Positions 8,885 to 17,672 of a stretch of DNA of 64,000 bases are shown in pieces. The translations under genes were made by a program, and so were the position numbers. The DNA lies in the NCBI RefSeq assembly GCF_013385635.1, contig NZ_JACAPR010000008.1, forward strand, positions 270,323 to 334,322, written 5' to 3'. Position 1 is the first letter of the stretch, and each line of letters starts with the position of its first letter. Under the pieces are notes generated by a model that saw only the letters and a list, made by a program, of their open reading frames with translations, had not been told where the DNA came from and searched no databases. The DNA is from Pseudomonas gingeri. GTDB lineage: Bacteria > Pseudomonadota > Gammaproteobacteria > Pseudomonadales > Pseudomonadaceae.

Positions 8885-9373
8885 TCACCGCCGCACCTCT
8901 TTGTAATCGACATCCTCCAGCCACGCAGCATCCCATAATGGATAATCCCGTATCCGCGTCACCAAACCAGCACGTAGCGGATTGGCTATGATGTAACGGG
9001 CAACTGCCAGCAAACTCTCTTCGCGGCGAATGGCACGATCATGAAAGCCTTTTTGCCAAAGCCTTCCCGAGCGCCCCAAACGGGCGTTGATCTTGCGTGC
9101 GCTCCTCGACTTGGTCGCGAGCATCAACTCCGGCAAGGTGCTGTTCTTCAGCTCGATCAACCAGTGGAAGTGATCCGGCATAACCACCCAGGTCAGAGAG
9201 TCAGCCAAGCCTTCAACTTGTGCCTGGCGAAATTGCTGCACCAACAGCCTCCCCGTCTGCCAGTCGGCAAAAATCGGTTTGCGGTCCTCAATGACCGCGG
9301 TCAGAAGATAGATTTGCCCGGACTGTGAATAGCGCCCAGCGCGCAGCCGGTTGGAGTGAGGTAGTGTGAGCAA
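8885..9373 (-). CDS. REP-associated tyrosine transposase (RAYT)
   Basis: A 162-residue Y1/IS200-like HUH endonuclease of the RAYT family. The metal-binding HxH is at H68-H70 in VMPDHFHW, and the likely nucleophile is Y127 in AVARYIIANPLRAGL. The WQKGFHDRAIR segment between them is typical of the family. The start is TTG at 9373, chosen because AGGAGG stands 8 nt upstream and no in-frame ATG fits. RAYTs bind and nick REP palindromes and are held responsible for REP/REPIN spread. This copy looks intact and has REP arrays on both sides, the arrangement called a REPtron. Confidence 0.93.
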   Translation of the reverse strand: MLTLPHSNRLRAGRYSQSGQIYLLTAVIEDRKPIFADWQTGRLLVQQFRQAQVEGLADSLTWVVMPDHFHWLIELKNSTLPELMLATKSRSARKINARLGRSGRLWQKGFHDRAIRREESLLAVARYIIANPLRAGLVTRIRDYPLWDAAWLEDVDYKEVRR

Positions 9374-9469
9374 TCCGTTGCCCTCCTGTAATGGTCAGAG
9401 ACAATAGGAAAGCTAGTACGCGACCAGTACACATGGAAAACGACTCTGGTTCTGAATATGTCTGTACCT

Positions 9470-9918
9470 ATAGGAGCCGGCTTGCCGGCGATAGCGCCCG
9501 GACAAGCACCGCAAGGCTCAAGGACCTCATTGCTGGCAAGCCAGCGCCTACACGGATTGTGGCGGCCACAAGACTTCGCGGTGAGACACCGACCTGTGGG
9601 AGCCGGCTTGCCGGCGATAGCGCCCGGACAAGCACCGCAAGGCTCAAGGACCTCATCGCTGGCAAGCCAGCGCCTACACGGATCGTGGCGGCCACGAGAC
9701 TTTGCGGTGATGCACAAACCTGTAGGAGCCGGCTTGCCGGCGATAGCGCCCGGACAGGCACCGCAAGGCTCAAGGGCCTCATCGCTGGCAAGCCAGCTCC
9801 TACACGGATCGTGGCTGCCACGGGACTTTGCGGTGATGCACAAACCTGTAGGAGCCGGCTTGCCGGCGATGGCGCCCGGACAGGCACCGCAAGGCTCAAG
9901 GACCTATTCACTGGCAAG
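9470..9918 (+). repeat. REPIN array B, three 126-bp units plus a partial
   Basis: Units start at 9470, 9596, 9722 and 9848, again exactly 126 bp apart and with the same 82-bp REPIN and 44-bp linker as array A. Array B points the same way as array A relative to the + strand and ends inside a REPIN. Its last bases (CACTGGCAAG) form the 3' end and stop codon of the downstream LysR gene. In the later units the linker has TGATGCACAAACC in place of TGAGACACCGACC, showing internal subtypes. Confidence 0.95.
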
Positions 9919-10825
9919 AGTTTTCGACCACCGCCTGCATGCTCTCGCGCAACCAACCCAACGCCTGATCGCCATCACGGCGCTGGTGCCAGACAAAAAT
10001 GAAATCGAACGACGGAATCTCGAAAGGTGGCGGCAGCACCACCAATCGTTCCTGATCGATATGGCGCAAGTTGCGCGAGGCCACGGTCAGGATCAGGTCC
10101 GTGCCCGCGATCAGCTGTGGTGCCACACTCCAATGCGGCAAGCTGAGCGCCACGCGCCGACGCTGGTGAATCGCACTCAGCGCCCGCTCGATTTCCGCCG
10201 TGCCGCTACCGCGCATTTCCAGCAGCACATGGGGTCGCGCCAGATAGCCCAGCAGGTCCAGCCCCCCCTCAGCCGACAGTGTGTCCCGGTCCACCAGGCA
10301 GGCATAGTCCTCACTGAACAGATGAACACTGCGCAATGCCGGCGAAAAGTCCGGGAACACCCCGGTAGCCGCATCGATATCGCCATTGAGCAGCAGCTCC
10401 AGCATCCCTTCTCGACTGGCCTGGGTGATCTGCAGGTCAATACCCGGCGCATCCCGCCGCAGCACCCGCACCAGCCCCGGCAACAACATCGCCGCGCCAT
10501 AGTCGGACATCGCCAGCCGGAACGTACGCCTGGCCGACGCCGGATCAAAACCCTGCGGGGCCAGCAGGTCCTGCACCCGTCCCAGGGCATCACGCAGCGG
10601 CAACGCCAGCTCCAGCGCCCGGGCGGTCGGCACCAGGCCGCCGCCGACACGCACCAGCAACGGATCACCGAGCAAATCGCGCAAACGTGCCAAGGCATGA
10701 CTGACCGCCGGCTGGCTCAGGTGCAGGCGCTCGGCGGCACGGGTCACGTGTTGTTCGGCGAGCAAGGCGTCGAGGATCACCAGCAGGTTGAGATCGATAC
10801 GACGAAGATCATTCATCCCGTGCAT
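9908..10825 (-). CDS. LysR-family regulator, 3' end in REP sequence
   Basis: A 305-residue LysR regulator. The winged-helix region spans about residues 8-68 (LDALLAEQHVTRAAERLHLS, then QPAVSHALARLRDLLGDPLL), followed by a substrate-binding domain of the NodD/PcpR-like subgroup. A second ATG at 10816 is an equally possible start. The last codons (NSCQ and stop) are read from REP sequence of array B, so the native C-terminus may have been replaced. It is divergent from the small DMT transporter with 77 bp between them, so it probably controls that gene. Confidence 0.9.
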   Translation of the reverse strand: MHGMNDLRRIDLNLLVILDALLAEQHVTRAAERLHLSQPAVSHALARLRDLLGDPLLVRVGGGLVPTARALELALPLRDALGRVQDLLAPQGFDPASARRTFRLAMSDYGAAMLLPGLVRVLRRDAPGIDLQITQASREGMLELLLNGDIDAATGVFPDFSPALRSVHLFSEDYACLVDRDTLSAEGGLDLLGYLARPHVLLEMRGSGTAEIERALSAIHQRRRVALSLPHWSVAPQLIAGTDLILTVASRNLRHIDQERLVVLPPPFEIPSFDFIFVWHQRRDGDQALGWLRESMQAVVENSCQ

Positions 10826-10902
10826 GCTCTTGATATTTTCTTCGAATTTAAATTTGCCCGGCGAATACCTTAGAGTCCAGCAAAACCTGTTGGAGAGTGA
10901 TC

Positions 10903-11421
10903 ATGAGTACTTTGAATTGGCTCGGCCTGCTGGCCCTGGCCGCGATAGCCGGCGCGGTGGTGCCGTTCCAGAGCGCGGTCAACGCGAACCTCGGACGTGG
11001 CCTCGGTCATCCGTTATGGGCAACGCTGGTGTCACTGCTGGTGAGCATGACCGTGTTGCTGCCGACGATGCTCGCCTTGCGCCTGCCCTTCCCGGACCTG
11101 GAGTTTGCCGCCAAGGCGCCCGCCTGGGTCTGGCTCGGCGGCCTGTTCGGTGTGTGTTTCGTCGCCTTGGCGGTGCTGCTGGTGCCCCGGCTGGGCGCGG
11201 GCGGCTTTATCGCCCTGGCCCTGGCCGGACAGGTGTCGGCCTCGCTGCTGCTGGACCACTTCGGCCTGTTCGGCCTGCACGCGCGCCCGCTCGATACGCC
11301 ACGGCTGATCGGTGCCGCCCTGCTGATCGCCGGGGTGGTGACGATCCAGTTCAGCAACGCTCCCGGCCAGCCCGTCGCCAGCCCGCAACCGTCAGCGACG
11401 AACGGCGTTCATTCGGCCTGA
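10903..11421 (+). CDS. DMT-superfamily transporter, YdcZ/DUF606 family
   Basis: A 172-residue membrane protein with five predicted membrane helices, belonging to the short YdcZ (DUF606) branch of the drug/metabolite transporters. The N-terminal AIAGAVVPFQSAVNANLGR is typical of the family. ATG at 10903 is chosen because GGAGAG stands 5 nt upstream; the frame could open at GTG 10897. Its substrate is unknown. It is divergent from a LysR gene and overlaps the 3' end of the convergent MFS gene by 13 bp. Confidence 0.88.
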   Translation: MSTLNWLGLLALAAIAGAVVPFQSAVNANLGRGLGHPLWATLVSLLVSMTVLLPTMLALRLPFPDLEFAAKAPAWVWLGGLFGVCFVALAVLLVPRLGAGGFIALALAGQVSASLLLDHFGLFGLHARPLDTPRLIGAALLIAGVVTIQFSNAPGQPVASPQPSATNGVHSA

Positions 11422-12749
11422 TGCTTGTCGAGGCTGCGCAGTTTCTGCGGTAATCCCCACAACAGCAACGCGGCGGCAATCAGGCTGGTCACCCCGATCA
11501 CATACAGCGCGGGTGTCGTGCTGCCGCTGAGGTCCTTGATCCGTCCGACCATGACCGGACTGATGATGCCACCGAACTGCCCCAGGGTATTGATCACCGC
11601 GATACCGCCCGCCGCACCGGCACCCGCGCCGGCCAGCAGTTTCGGCGGCAAGGTCCAGAAGGTCGGGATCGACGCGATGATCCCGGCCCCCAGCAAACTC
11701 AGGGCAACGATCAGGAACACCGTGTGATCGGCAAAGATTCCCGCGCAGAAAAAGCCGATCGCCCCCAACACCACCAATCCGCAGACAAACTTGCGCCGCT
11801 CGCCACTGGCATCGGACAGGCGTCCGACCACCACCATGCTGATGGCGCCACAGATATAGGGAATGGCCGTCAGCAAGCCGATCATCACCGGGCTCTGGGT
11901 GCCCGCACTGCGAATCAGCTGCGGCGCCCAGAAATTCAAGCCGTAGGAAGCGACCTGGATCAGGAAGTAGATCAGCCCCAGGGTCAGGAACCCGGGAATG
12001 CGCAGCGCCGCCAGCAACGAACTGCCGCCCTGGTGCGGCTCATGCTGGGCGATGCGACTCGACAGCAAGGTTTTCTCCGCCGGCGTCAACCAGTGGGCAT
12101 CGTCGATACGGTCCTTGAGCAGGGTCAGCACCAGCAAGCCGAGGCCGATACAGGGCAGGCCACCGAGCAGGAACAACCAGTGCCAGCCGCGCATCTGCAA
12201 CACCCCGTCGAGGTGCTCCAGCACCAGCCCGGAGAACGGCGCGCCCACCAGGCCGGCAAATGCCGAGGCGAGAAACAGCATTGAGGTGATACGCCCGCGA
12301 TAATGCTGGGGAAACCACAAGGTCAGGTAATACAGCACACCCGGGGCGAAACCGGCCTCCATCGCACCAATGACAAAGCGCAGCGCATAGAACTGCCACT
12401 CGCTGTTGACGAAGACCATCGCTGCCGTCGCCAGGCCCCAGGACATCATGATCCGGGCGATCCAGCGGCGGGCGCCGACCTTGTAGAGCATCATGTTGCT
12501 GGGCACTTCGAACAGTACATAGCCGACCACGAACAGCCCCGCGCCCAACCCGTAGGCGGTATCGCTGAGGCTCAGGTCAGCCTGCAACTGGAACTTGGCG
12601 AAGCTGATATTGATCCGGTCGAAGAAGGCGAACAGGTAACAGACCATGATCAGCGGCATCAGTCGCCAGGCGACCTTGCTGACCAGGGCTTTTTCGGCAT
12701 TGTGCATAACGGCGGGGCTCGCGCCCGCCTCCAGGACATTAAGGCTCAT
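11409..12749 (-). CDS. MFS transporter, ACS (anion:cation symporter) family
   Basis: A 446-residue, 12-helix major facilitator. Features include FFDRINISFAK in helix 1, a GAMEAGFAPGVLYYLTLWFP stretch typical of the anion:cation symporter family (tartrate, phthalate, glucarate carriers), and a GRLSDASGERRK loop in the second half. It is the last gene of the unit CoA-transferase, HMG-CoA-lyase-like, MFS, and so most likely brings in the carboxylate those enzymes degrade. The gap to the lyase gene is 78 bp. Confidence 0.92.
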   Translation of the reverse strand: MSLNVLEAGASPAVMHNAEKALVSKVAWRLMPLIMVCYLFAFFDRINISFAKFQLQADLSLSDTAYGLGAGLFVVGYVLFEVPSNMMLYKVGARRWIARIMMSWGLATAAMVFVNSEWQFYALRFVIGAMEAGFAPGVLYYLTLWFPQHYRGRITSMLFLASAFAGLVGAPFSGLVLEHLDGVLQMRGWHWLFLLGGLPCIGLGLLVLTLLKDRIDDAHWLTPAEKTLLSSRIAQHEPHQGGSSLLAALRIPGFLTLGLIYFLIQVASYGLNFWAPQLIRSAGTQSPVMIGLLTAIPYICGAISMVVVGRLSDASGERRKFVCGLVVLGAIGFFCAGIFADHTVFLIVALSLLGAGIIASIPTFWTLPPKLLAGAGAGAAGGIAVINTLGQFGGIISPVMVGRIKDLSGSTTPALYVIGVTSLIAAALLLWGLPQKLRSLDKHQAE

Positions 12750-12827
12750 GGTGTTTCTCCAGGCGGACTGCCCGTGGGTGTCCGATTGTTTTTGTTGTCT
12801 GGGAATAGCAGTCTGAAGCGGGTGTTG

Positions 12828-13769
12828 TTATGACCCGGCGCTGAAGTCCGGCAGCGGATGCAGATCGCAATTGCGCCCGGCCTTGGCCACCTGGCCGGGC
12901 AGTTCGTGTCCGAGCAAGGCCGGCAGGCGGCGGGAGATCGCCAGCAGTGCCGGCAGGTCGATACCGGTGTCGATACCCATCTCGTCGCACAGGTTGACCA
13001 GGTCCTCGGTGCAGATATTGCCCGAAGCTCCAGGGGCGAAAGGACAGCCGCCGAGCCCGCCGACCGCCGCGTCGAAACGCCGGGCACCGGCTTCATAGGC
13101 GGCCAGCACGTTGCACAGGCCCAGGCCACGGGTGTTGTGGAAATGCAAGGTCAACGCCGCGGCCGGCAGGCGGTCGAGCACACGCTTGACCAGCCGCTCG
13201 ACCTGACGTGGATTGGCCATGCCGGTGGTGTCGGCCAGGGTGATGCCCTGCATGCCCATTTCCAGGTAGGTATCGACGATCTGCAGCACGCGATCTTCGT
13301 CGATGGTCCCCTCGAACGGGCAACCGAAGGTGGTGGCGATACTCGCGTTCAGCAGTACCGACTCGCCGCGAACCCGCTCGATGACCGTAGCGAAGGCCGT
13401 CAGCGAGGCCTCGCAGCTCATGCGCATATTGGCCCGGTTGTGGCTCTGGCTGGCGGACATCACCAGGTTCAGCTCATCGGCGCCGGCCGCCAGGGCGCGC
13501 TCGGCGCCTTTCAGGTTCGGTATCAGCGCCACGTAGATCACACCCGCCTGGCGGCGAATGCCACGGAAGACCTCTTCGCCGTCACGCAGCGCCGGAATCG
13601 CCTTGGGCGAGACAAAGGAGCCGCCTTCGATCCGCGAGAAACCGACCAGCGAGAGCTCGTCGATCAAGGCGATCTTGTCGACGGTTTCGACCCAGCTCGG
13701 TTCGATCTGCAAACCGTCGCGGGGCGAGACTTCCTGGACCACCAGGCGTTCGGAAAAATCGCGGATCAT
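12828..13769 (-). CDS. Hydroxymethylglutaryl-CoA lyase family protein
   Basis: A 313-residue DRE-TIM metallolyase. RDGLQ (17-21) gives the catalytic Arg and metal Asp, LHFHNTRG (208-215) gives two metal histidines, and GLGGCPFAPGASGN (238-251) is the HMG-CoA-lyase loop with catalytic C242. It should cleave HMG-CoA to acetyl-CoA and acetoacetate or a close relative such as citramalyl-CoA. The ATG overlaps the stop of the CoA-transferase gene by 4 nt (ATGA), so the two are coupled. Pseudomonas leucine-degradation lyases are normally beside liu genes, absent here, so this is probably a second, dedicated copy. Confidence 0.92.
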   Translation of the reverse strand: MIRDFSERLVVQEVSPRDGLQIEPSWVETVDKIALIDELSLVGFSRIEGGSFVSPKAIPALRDGEEVFRGIRRQAGVIYVALIPNLKGAERALAAGADELNLVMSASQSHNRANMRMSCEASLTAFATVIERVRGESVLLNASIATTFGCPFEGTIDEDRVLQIVDTYLEMGMQGITLADTTGMANPRQVERLVKRVLDRLPAAALTLHFHNTRGLGLCNVLAAYEAGARRFDAAVGGLGGCPFAPGASGNICTEDLVNLCDEMGIDTGIDLPALLAISRRLPALLGHELPGQVAKAGRNCDLHPLPDFSAGS

Positions 13770-14959
13770 TGCACCACCCCTTCGGCTTTCAGGCGTTCGA
13801 TATCGGCCCCGCTCAACCCCAGGCCCTCGAGAATGTCATGGGTATGCTGGCCAAGGCCCGGCCCCTGCCAGTTGACCCCGCCCGGAGTCTCGGAGAGTTT
13901 CGGCACGATGCCCGGCATCTTCACCCGGGTTCCGCCGGGCAATTGGGCGTCGAGCAACATGTCCCGCGCCTGGTAATGGGGATCGGCGACGATATCGGCG
14001 ACGGAATAGATCCGCCCGGCCGGCACCTCGGCGTCCTGCAAGGCCAGCAGCACCTCGTCGATCGGCAGGCTGCTGGTCCAGTGGGTGATCGCCGCATCCA
14101 GCAATCCGCTTTGTGCTGCCCGACCATCGTTGTGGGCGAACTGCGGCGCCTCGCCCAGGTCGGGACGGCCGATCACATTCATCAGGCGCTTGTAGATCGG
14201 ATCGCTGTTGCCGGCGATCACCACATAGGCGCCGTCGGCGGTCAGGTAGGTGTTGGACGGTGCGATGCCTGGCAAGGCACCGCCCGTGCGCTCACGGACA
14301 TGGCCGAGCAGATCGTATTCCGGCACCAGGCTTTCCATCACATTGAACACGCTTTCGGCCAGGGAGACATCGACCACCTGCCCTTCGCCCTGGCCGGTCT
14401 TGACCCGCAACAGCGACATCAGCGCGCCGATGACGCCGTGCAACGAGGCCAGGGAGTCACCGAGGCTGACCCCGACCCGCGCCGGCGGCGATCCGGGCGT
14501 GCCGGTGGTGTAGCGAATCCCGCCCATGGCTTCGCCGATGGCGCCGAATCCGGGACGGTCGCGATAGGGACCGGTCTGGCCGTAGCCGGAAATGCGTACC
14601 AGGGTCAGCTTGGGATTGAGCGCGTGCAGCACGTCCCAACCGAGGCCGAGTTTTTCCAGGGCGCCGGGGCGCAGGTTTTCGATCAGCACATCGGCGTCGG
14701 TCGCCAGTTGCTTGACCAGTTCAATGCCTTGCGCCGACTTGAGGTTCAGCGCCAGGGATTTCTTGTTCCGCGATTGCAGGTACCACCAGAGCGAGGTGCC
14801 TTCATGGAGCTTTCGCCACTTGCGAAGCGGATCGCCCTGGCCGATGGATTCGATCTTGATCACCTCGGCGCCGAACTCGCCGAGCATGCGCGCCGCGAAA
14901 GGCGCCGCAATCAGCGTGCCGATCTCGATCACCTTGATTCCGCTCAGGGGAGCAGTCAT
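13766..14959 (-). CDS. CaiB/BaiF family CoA-transferase
   Basis: A 397-residue type III CoA-transferase. The N-terminal IKVIEIGTLIAAPFAARMLGE, the NKKSLALNLK stretch and the GVSLGDSLASLHG segment with likely catalytic D168 are family hallmarks. These enzymes move CoA from succinyl-CoA or similar donors to a carboxylate. Human SUGCT, of this family, uses glutarate and HMG as acceptors, which fits the adjacent HMG-CoA lyase. ATG at 14959 is preferred to a long upstream frame that has no family similarity. It is the first structural gene after the upstream LysR on the same strand. Confidence 0.92.
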   Translation of the reverse strand: MTAPLSGIKVIEIGTLIAAPFAARMLGEFGAEVIKIESIGQGDPLRKWRKLHEGTSLWWYLQSRNKKSLALNLKSAQGIELVKQLATDADVLIENLRPGALEKLGLGWDVLHALNPKLTLVRISGYGQTGPYRDRPGFGAIGEAMGGIRYTTGTPGSPPARVGVSLGDSLASLHGVIGALMSLLRVKTGQGEGQVVDVSLAESVFNVMESLVPEYDLLGHVRERTGGALPGIAPSNTYLTADGAYVVIAGNSDPIYKRLMNVIGRPDLGEAPQFAHNDGRAAQSGLLDAAITHWTSSLPIDEVLLALQDAEVPAGRIYSVADIVADPHYQARDMLLDAQLPGGTRVKMPGIVPKLSETPGGVNWQGPGLGQHTHDILEGLGLSGADIERLKAEGVVQ

Positions 14960-15093
14960 CACCGGTACCTCACTTTCTTGGAATTTGTAACCAAGGCTAG
15001 TGGAGCAGCGGGTGCGGAATCCAACCTTCACTCGGCAAGCTTCGTTCGCGAAACGCGAAAGCTCAGCATTACGAAAGCCCGTAACAGGAAAGC

Positions 15094-16002
15094 TCAGACC
15101 GGCGCTTTCAGGTGTTCGAACAGCAGGCGGCTCACCGGCGACAATACCGCCTCGTCGCGGGCGACCAGGATCAGGCTGCGCGCGGACCATTCGTCATTGA
15201 GCGGCACGGCGTGCAAACCCAGGGCGCGGCCGAACAGCTCATAGGCTTTCAGCGGCAGGATGCCGATGCCCATGTTCGCCTGGACCATCCGGCACATGGC
15301 ATCGAAGCCCGGCACATGGATCCGCAGGCGCAGCACCTTGCCTGCCGCACGGGCCGCCGCATGGGTACGCATATTGATCGAACTGGCCGAATGCAGGCCG
15401 ACATGATCGCTGTCCAGGGTATCGGCGAACGCCAGCTCCCGCCGCTGCGCCAGCGGATGATCGGGCAGCATCAGCACCACCAGCCGGTCGTGCCGGTAGA
15501 GCACACTGGGCAGACCCCGTACATCGGTGTCGCAGGAACAGACACCGAGATCGGCCACGCCATCCAGCACGCCCTGTACCACGCCGTTGCTGGGGCGCTC
15601 CTCGAGGTCGACCTTCACTTGCGGATGGCGTTCGGAGAAGTCCCGCAGGTCTTCCGGCAGGAACTGGATGATCGCCGAGAGATTGGCCAGCATACGCACA
15701 TAACCGCGCACGCCCTGGGTGTGTTCACCCAGCTCCAGGCCCATTTTCTCGACGTTGAACAACATCTGCCGGGCGTGGTGCAGCAGGGTTTCCCCCGCTG
15801 GCGTCAGCGCCATGCCCTTGGCCTGGCGCACGAACAGACCGATACCCAGCGCCTCTTCCAGCTCCATCAGGCGCTTGCTTGCCGCCGACACGGCGATGGC
15901 CTCGCGGGCCGCCGCGCGGGTCAGGGTGCCTTCTTCGTGCACGGCGACAAACAATTGCAGAGTGATCAGGTCCAGGCGACGGATCAGGCTTTTTTGCAGC
16001 AT
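15094..16002 (-). CDS. LysR-family transcriptional regulator
   Basis: A 302-residue LysR regulator with helix-turn-helix at about residues 10-70 (LFVAVHEEGTLTRAAAREAI, then SAASKRLMELEEALG) and a periplasmic-binding-like effector domain. Its variant helix SAASKRLMELE (instead of QPAVS) places it in the subgroup often near carboxylate-degradation genes. It lies 134 bp upstream of the CoA-transferase gene in the same direction, so it is the likely regulator of the CoA-transferase/lyase/MFS unit, perhaps sensing the substrate or its CoA ester. Confidence 0.92.
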   Translation of the reverse strand: MLQKSLIRRLDLITLQLFVAVHEEGTLTRAAAREAIAVSAASKRLMELEEALGIGLFVRQAKGMALTPAGETLLHHARQMLFNVEKMGLELGEHTQGVRGYVRMLANLSAIIQFLPEDLRDFSERHPQVKVDLEERPSNGVVQGVLDGVADLGVCSCDTDVRGLPSVLYRHDRLVVLMLPDHPLAQRRELAFADTLDSDHVGLHSASSINMRTHAAARAAGKVLRLRIHVPGFDAMCRMVQANMGIGILPLKAYELFGRALGLHAVPLNDEWSARSLILVARDEAVLSPVSRLLFEHLKAPV

Positions 16003-16049
16003 GGCGAACTCGGCGGCAGCTCAATCGAAGTACCGAGGATATCGCCCTT

Positions 16050-16721
16050 TCAGCCCCGTGCTGAGAGTTGATTGATCGCCCGCGGATCGAGGATCGCTTG
16101 CGGTGCGCCATGGCGGGCCACCGCCAGCATCGCCCGGCCCACGGTTTCGGTGGTCTGGATGGTGTCCGGCCACAACCGCCGCAGCAGGCTGATCAGCGGT
16201 CCGGCAAGGCTGTAGACCGTCTGGTACAACGGGGTCTTGGAGCGCACGCCGTGCAACGGCTGGATCGCTCCGGGGCGCATCAGGTACACCGCTTTGAACG
16301 GCAGCCGTTGCAAGGCGTTCTCGGTGCGGCCCTTGACCCGGGCCCACATGCTGCGGCCCTTTTCACTGCTGTCGGTGCCCGCGCCGGTGACATAGACAAA
16401 CGTCATCTGCGGGTTGAGCCGCGACAAAGTCGCGGCAGCCTCCATCGTCAGGTCGTAGGTCACCCGGGTGTACTGCGCCTCGTCCAGGCCCAGCGCCGAA
16501 ACACCGAGGCAGAAGAAGCAGGCATCGAACCCCTGTAACTCGGCCTCGATGCCGTGGTAGTCGAACAGGTCGGCATGCACCACCTGGCTGAGTTTGCCAT
16601 CGACCTGGCTCACCGGCGTACGACCGATGACCCGGACCTGCCGTACATCATCGGCCAGCAGGCATTCACGCAAGACACCCTGACCGACCATGCCGGTCGC
16701 ACCGAACAACAGAATCTTCAT
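16050..16721 (-). CDS. NAD(P)H-binding atypical SDR (NmrA/YbjT-like)
   Basis: A 223-residue Rossmann protein beginning MKILLFGATGMVGQGVLREC with a GATGMVG dinucleotide motif. It belongs to the atypical SDR group of NAD(P)H-binding proteins (epimerase/NmrA-like), with YVTGAGTDSS in the middle and LMRPGAIQPL near the substrate side. The start at 16721 was chosen because the fold begins there. It follows the SDR gene by 10 bp on the same strand and is probably co-transcribed under the TetR regulator. The substrate is unknown. Confidence 0.88.
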   Translation of the reverse strand: MKILLFGATGMVGQGVLRECLLADDVRQVRVIGRTPVSQVDGKLSQVVHADLFDYHGIEAELQGFDACFFCLGVSALGLDEAQYTRVTYDLTMEAAATLSRLNPQMTFVYVTGAGTDSSEKGRSMWARVKGRTENALQRLPFKAVYLMRPGAIQPLHGVRSKTPLYQTVYSLAGPLISLLRRLWPDTIQTTETVGRAMLAVARHGAPQAILDPRAINQLSARG

Positions 16722-16731
16722 GGATGACCTC

Positions 16732-17595
16732 TCAGTGGGTGGGAAACGCTGGCAGCTCTGCCGGTGCACTGTAGTCGGCGGCACGGCTGACCTCCAGCCA
16801 GCGCTCGCCGGCCTCGGCACGCGCGGTCTCGGCCTGCGTGCAGTACTGCAGCGCGTCGACGCCGATCAACAGGTGCAGCGGCAGTTGTTCGTGATAGGCC
16901 AGTTTGAGCAGTATCTGTGCGATACGATCGGGATCGCTCGGCTCGTTGCCGGCATAGGCGCCGAGTAACTCCTTGATCGCGCCGACGCTCGGTGCGTAAT
17001 CGTCGATGATCGACGGAGTGCCCTGCCCGGCGCGCACCGCCCAGTTGGTACGCATGCCGCCCGGTTCGATGGCACAGACCTTGATCCCCAGCGGCGCCAC
17101 TTCCTGCGCCACCACCTCGGTGAAACCGCCCACCGCCCACTTCGCCGCCTGATAGGCGCTGAGCCCTGCCATGCCCAGGCGTCCGCCCACGGAGGAAATC
17201 TGCAGGATGTGCCCGCTGCGTTGCGCGCGCATCACCGGCAAGGCCGCCCGGGTCACGTTGACCACACCGAAGAAATTGGTCTCGACCTCGGCACGAAAGG
17301 CCTCGGCGTCGGTCTGCTCGAAAGGTGCGAGATGCCCGTAGCCGGCATTGTTGACCAGCACATCGAGACGCCCGAACGTATCGACCGCGACCTGCACCGC
17401 CGCTTGCGCCGCCGCCGCGTCGGTGACATCCAAGGCCACCAGCCGCACCTGGTCGCCATACCGCGCCACCAGGTCGTCCAGGCGCTGCGGATCGCGCGCC
17501 GTCGCCACCAGGCGCTCCCCTGCCGCCAGCACCGCCTCGGCGATATTGCGGCCCAGGCCGCTGGCACTTCCGGTAATCAACCAGACTTTGGACAT
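16732..17595 (-). CDS. Short-chain dehydrogenase/reductase
   Basis: A 287-residue classical SDR. TGSASGLG (8-15) binds the cofactor, NNAG is at 82-85, and catalytic Ser134/135, Tyr148 and Lys152 lie in QISSVGG and YQAAK. The 30-residue C-terminal extension beyond the usual 250 is common in oxidoreductases of this subgroup. It lies between tetR and the NAD(P)H-binding gene, all on the minus strand, with a perfect 9-bp-arm palindrome between it and tetR. That suggests TetR-controlled expression. The substrate is not identifiable. Confidence 0.92.
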   Translation of the reverse strand: MSKVWLITGSASGLGRNIAEAVLAAGERLVATARDPQRLDDLVARYGDQVRLVALDVTDAAAAQAAVQVAVDTFGRLDVLVNNAGYGHLAPFEQTDAEAFRAEVETNFFGVVNVTRAALPVMRAQRSGHILQISSVGGRLGMAGLSAYQAAKWAVGGFTEVVAQEVAPLGIKVCAIEPGGMRTNWAVRAGQGTPSIIDDYAPSVGAIKELLGAYAGNEPSDPDRIAQILLKLAYHEQLPLHLLIGVDALQYCTQAETARAEAGERWLEVSRAADYSAPAELPAFPTH

Positions 17596-17627
17596 TATCG
17601 TACTCCTGCTCTACGTTGGGATTGATT

Positions 17628-17647
17628 ATGAGTGAGCACTCACTCAT
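17628..17647. promoter_or_regulatory. Probable TetR operator upstream of the SDR gene
   Basis: ATGAGTGAG and CTCACTCAT are perfect 9-base inverted arms around a CA centre. The site is 33 bp upstream of the SDR start. A related palindrome lies just upstream of tetR itself, as expected for an autoregulating TetR protein. Confidence 0.72.
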
Positions 17648-17672
17648 TAATTATACAAAGAAAAGCCTGCGC

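Noticed and set aside
8471..9918. The regular repeats as a CRISPR array
   Set aside because: Units are identical along the whole 126 bp, with no variable spacers, and each holds an inverted REP pair beside a RAYT gene.
8462..9956. Open frames of about 140-470 codons across the REP arrays on both strands
   Set aside because: Their products are repeats of translated REP palindromes (GAGLPA, SRLAGDSA); the 126-bp period is divisible by three, which keeps frames open.
12828..13769. Leucine-degradation HMG-CoA lyase (liuE)
   Set aside because: No other liu genes are nearby; its coupling to a CoA-transferase and carrier points to a dedicated pathway.
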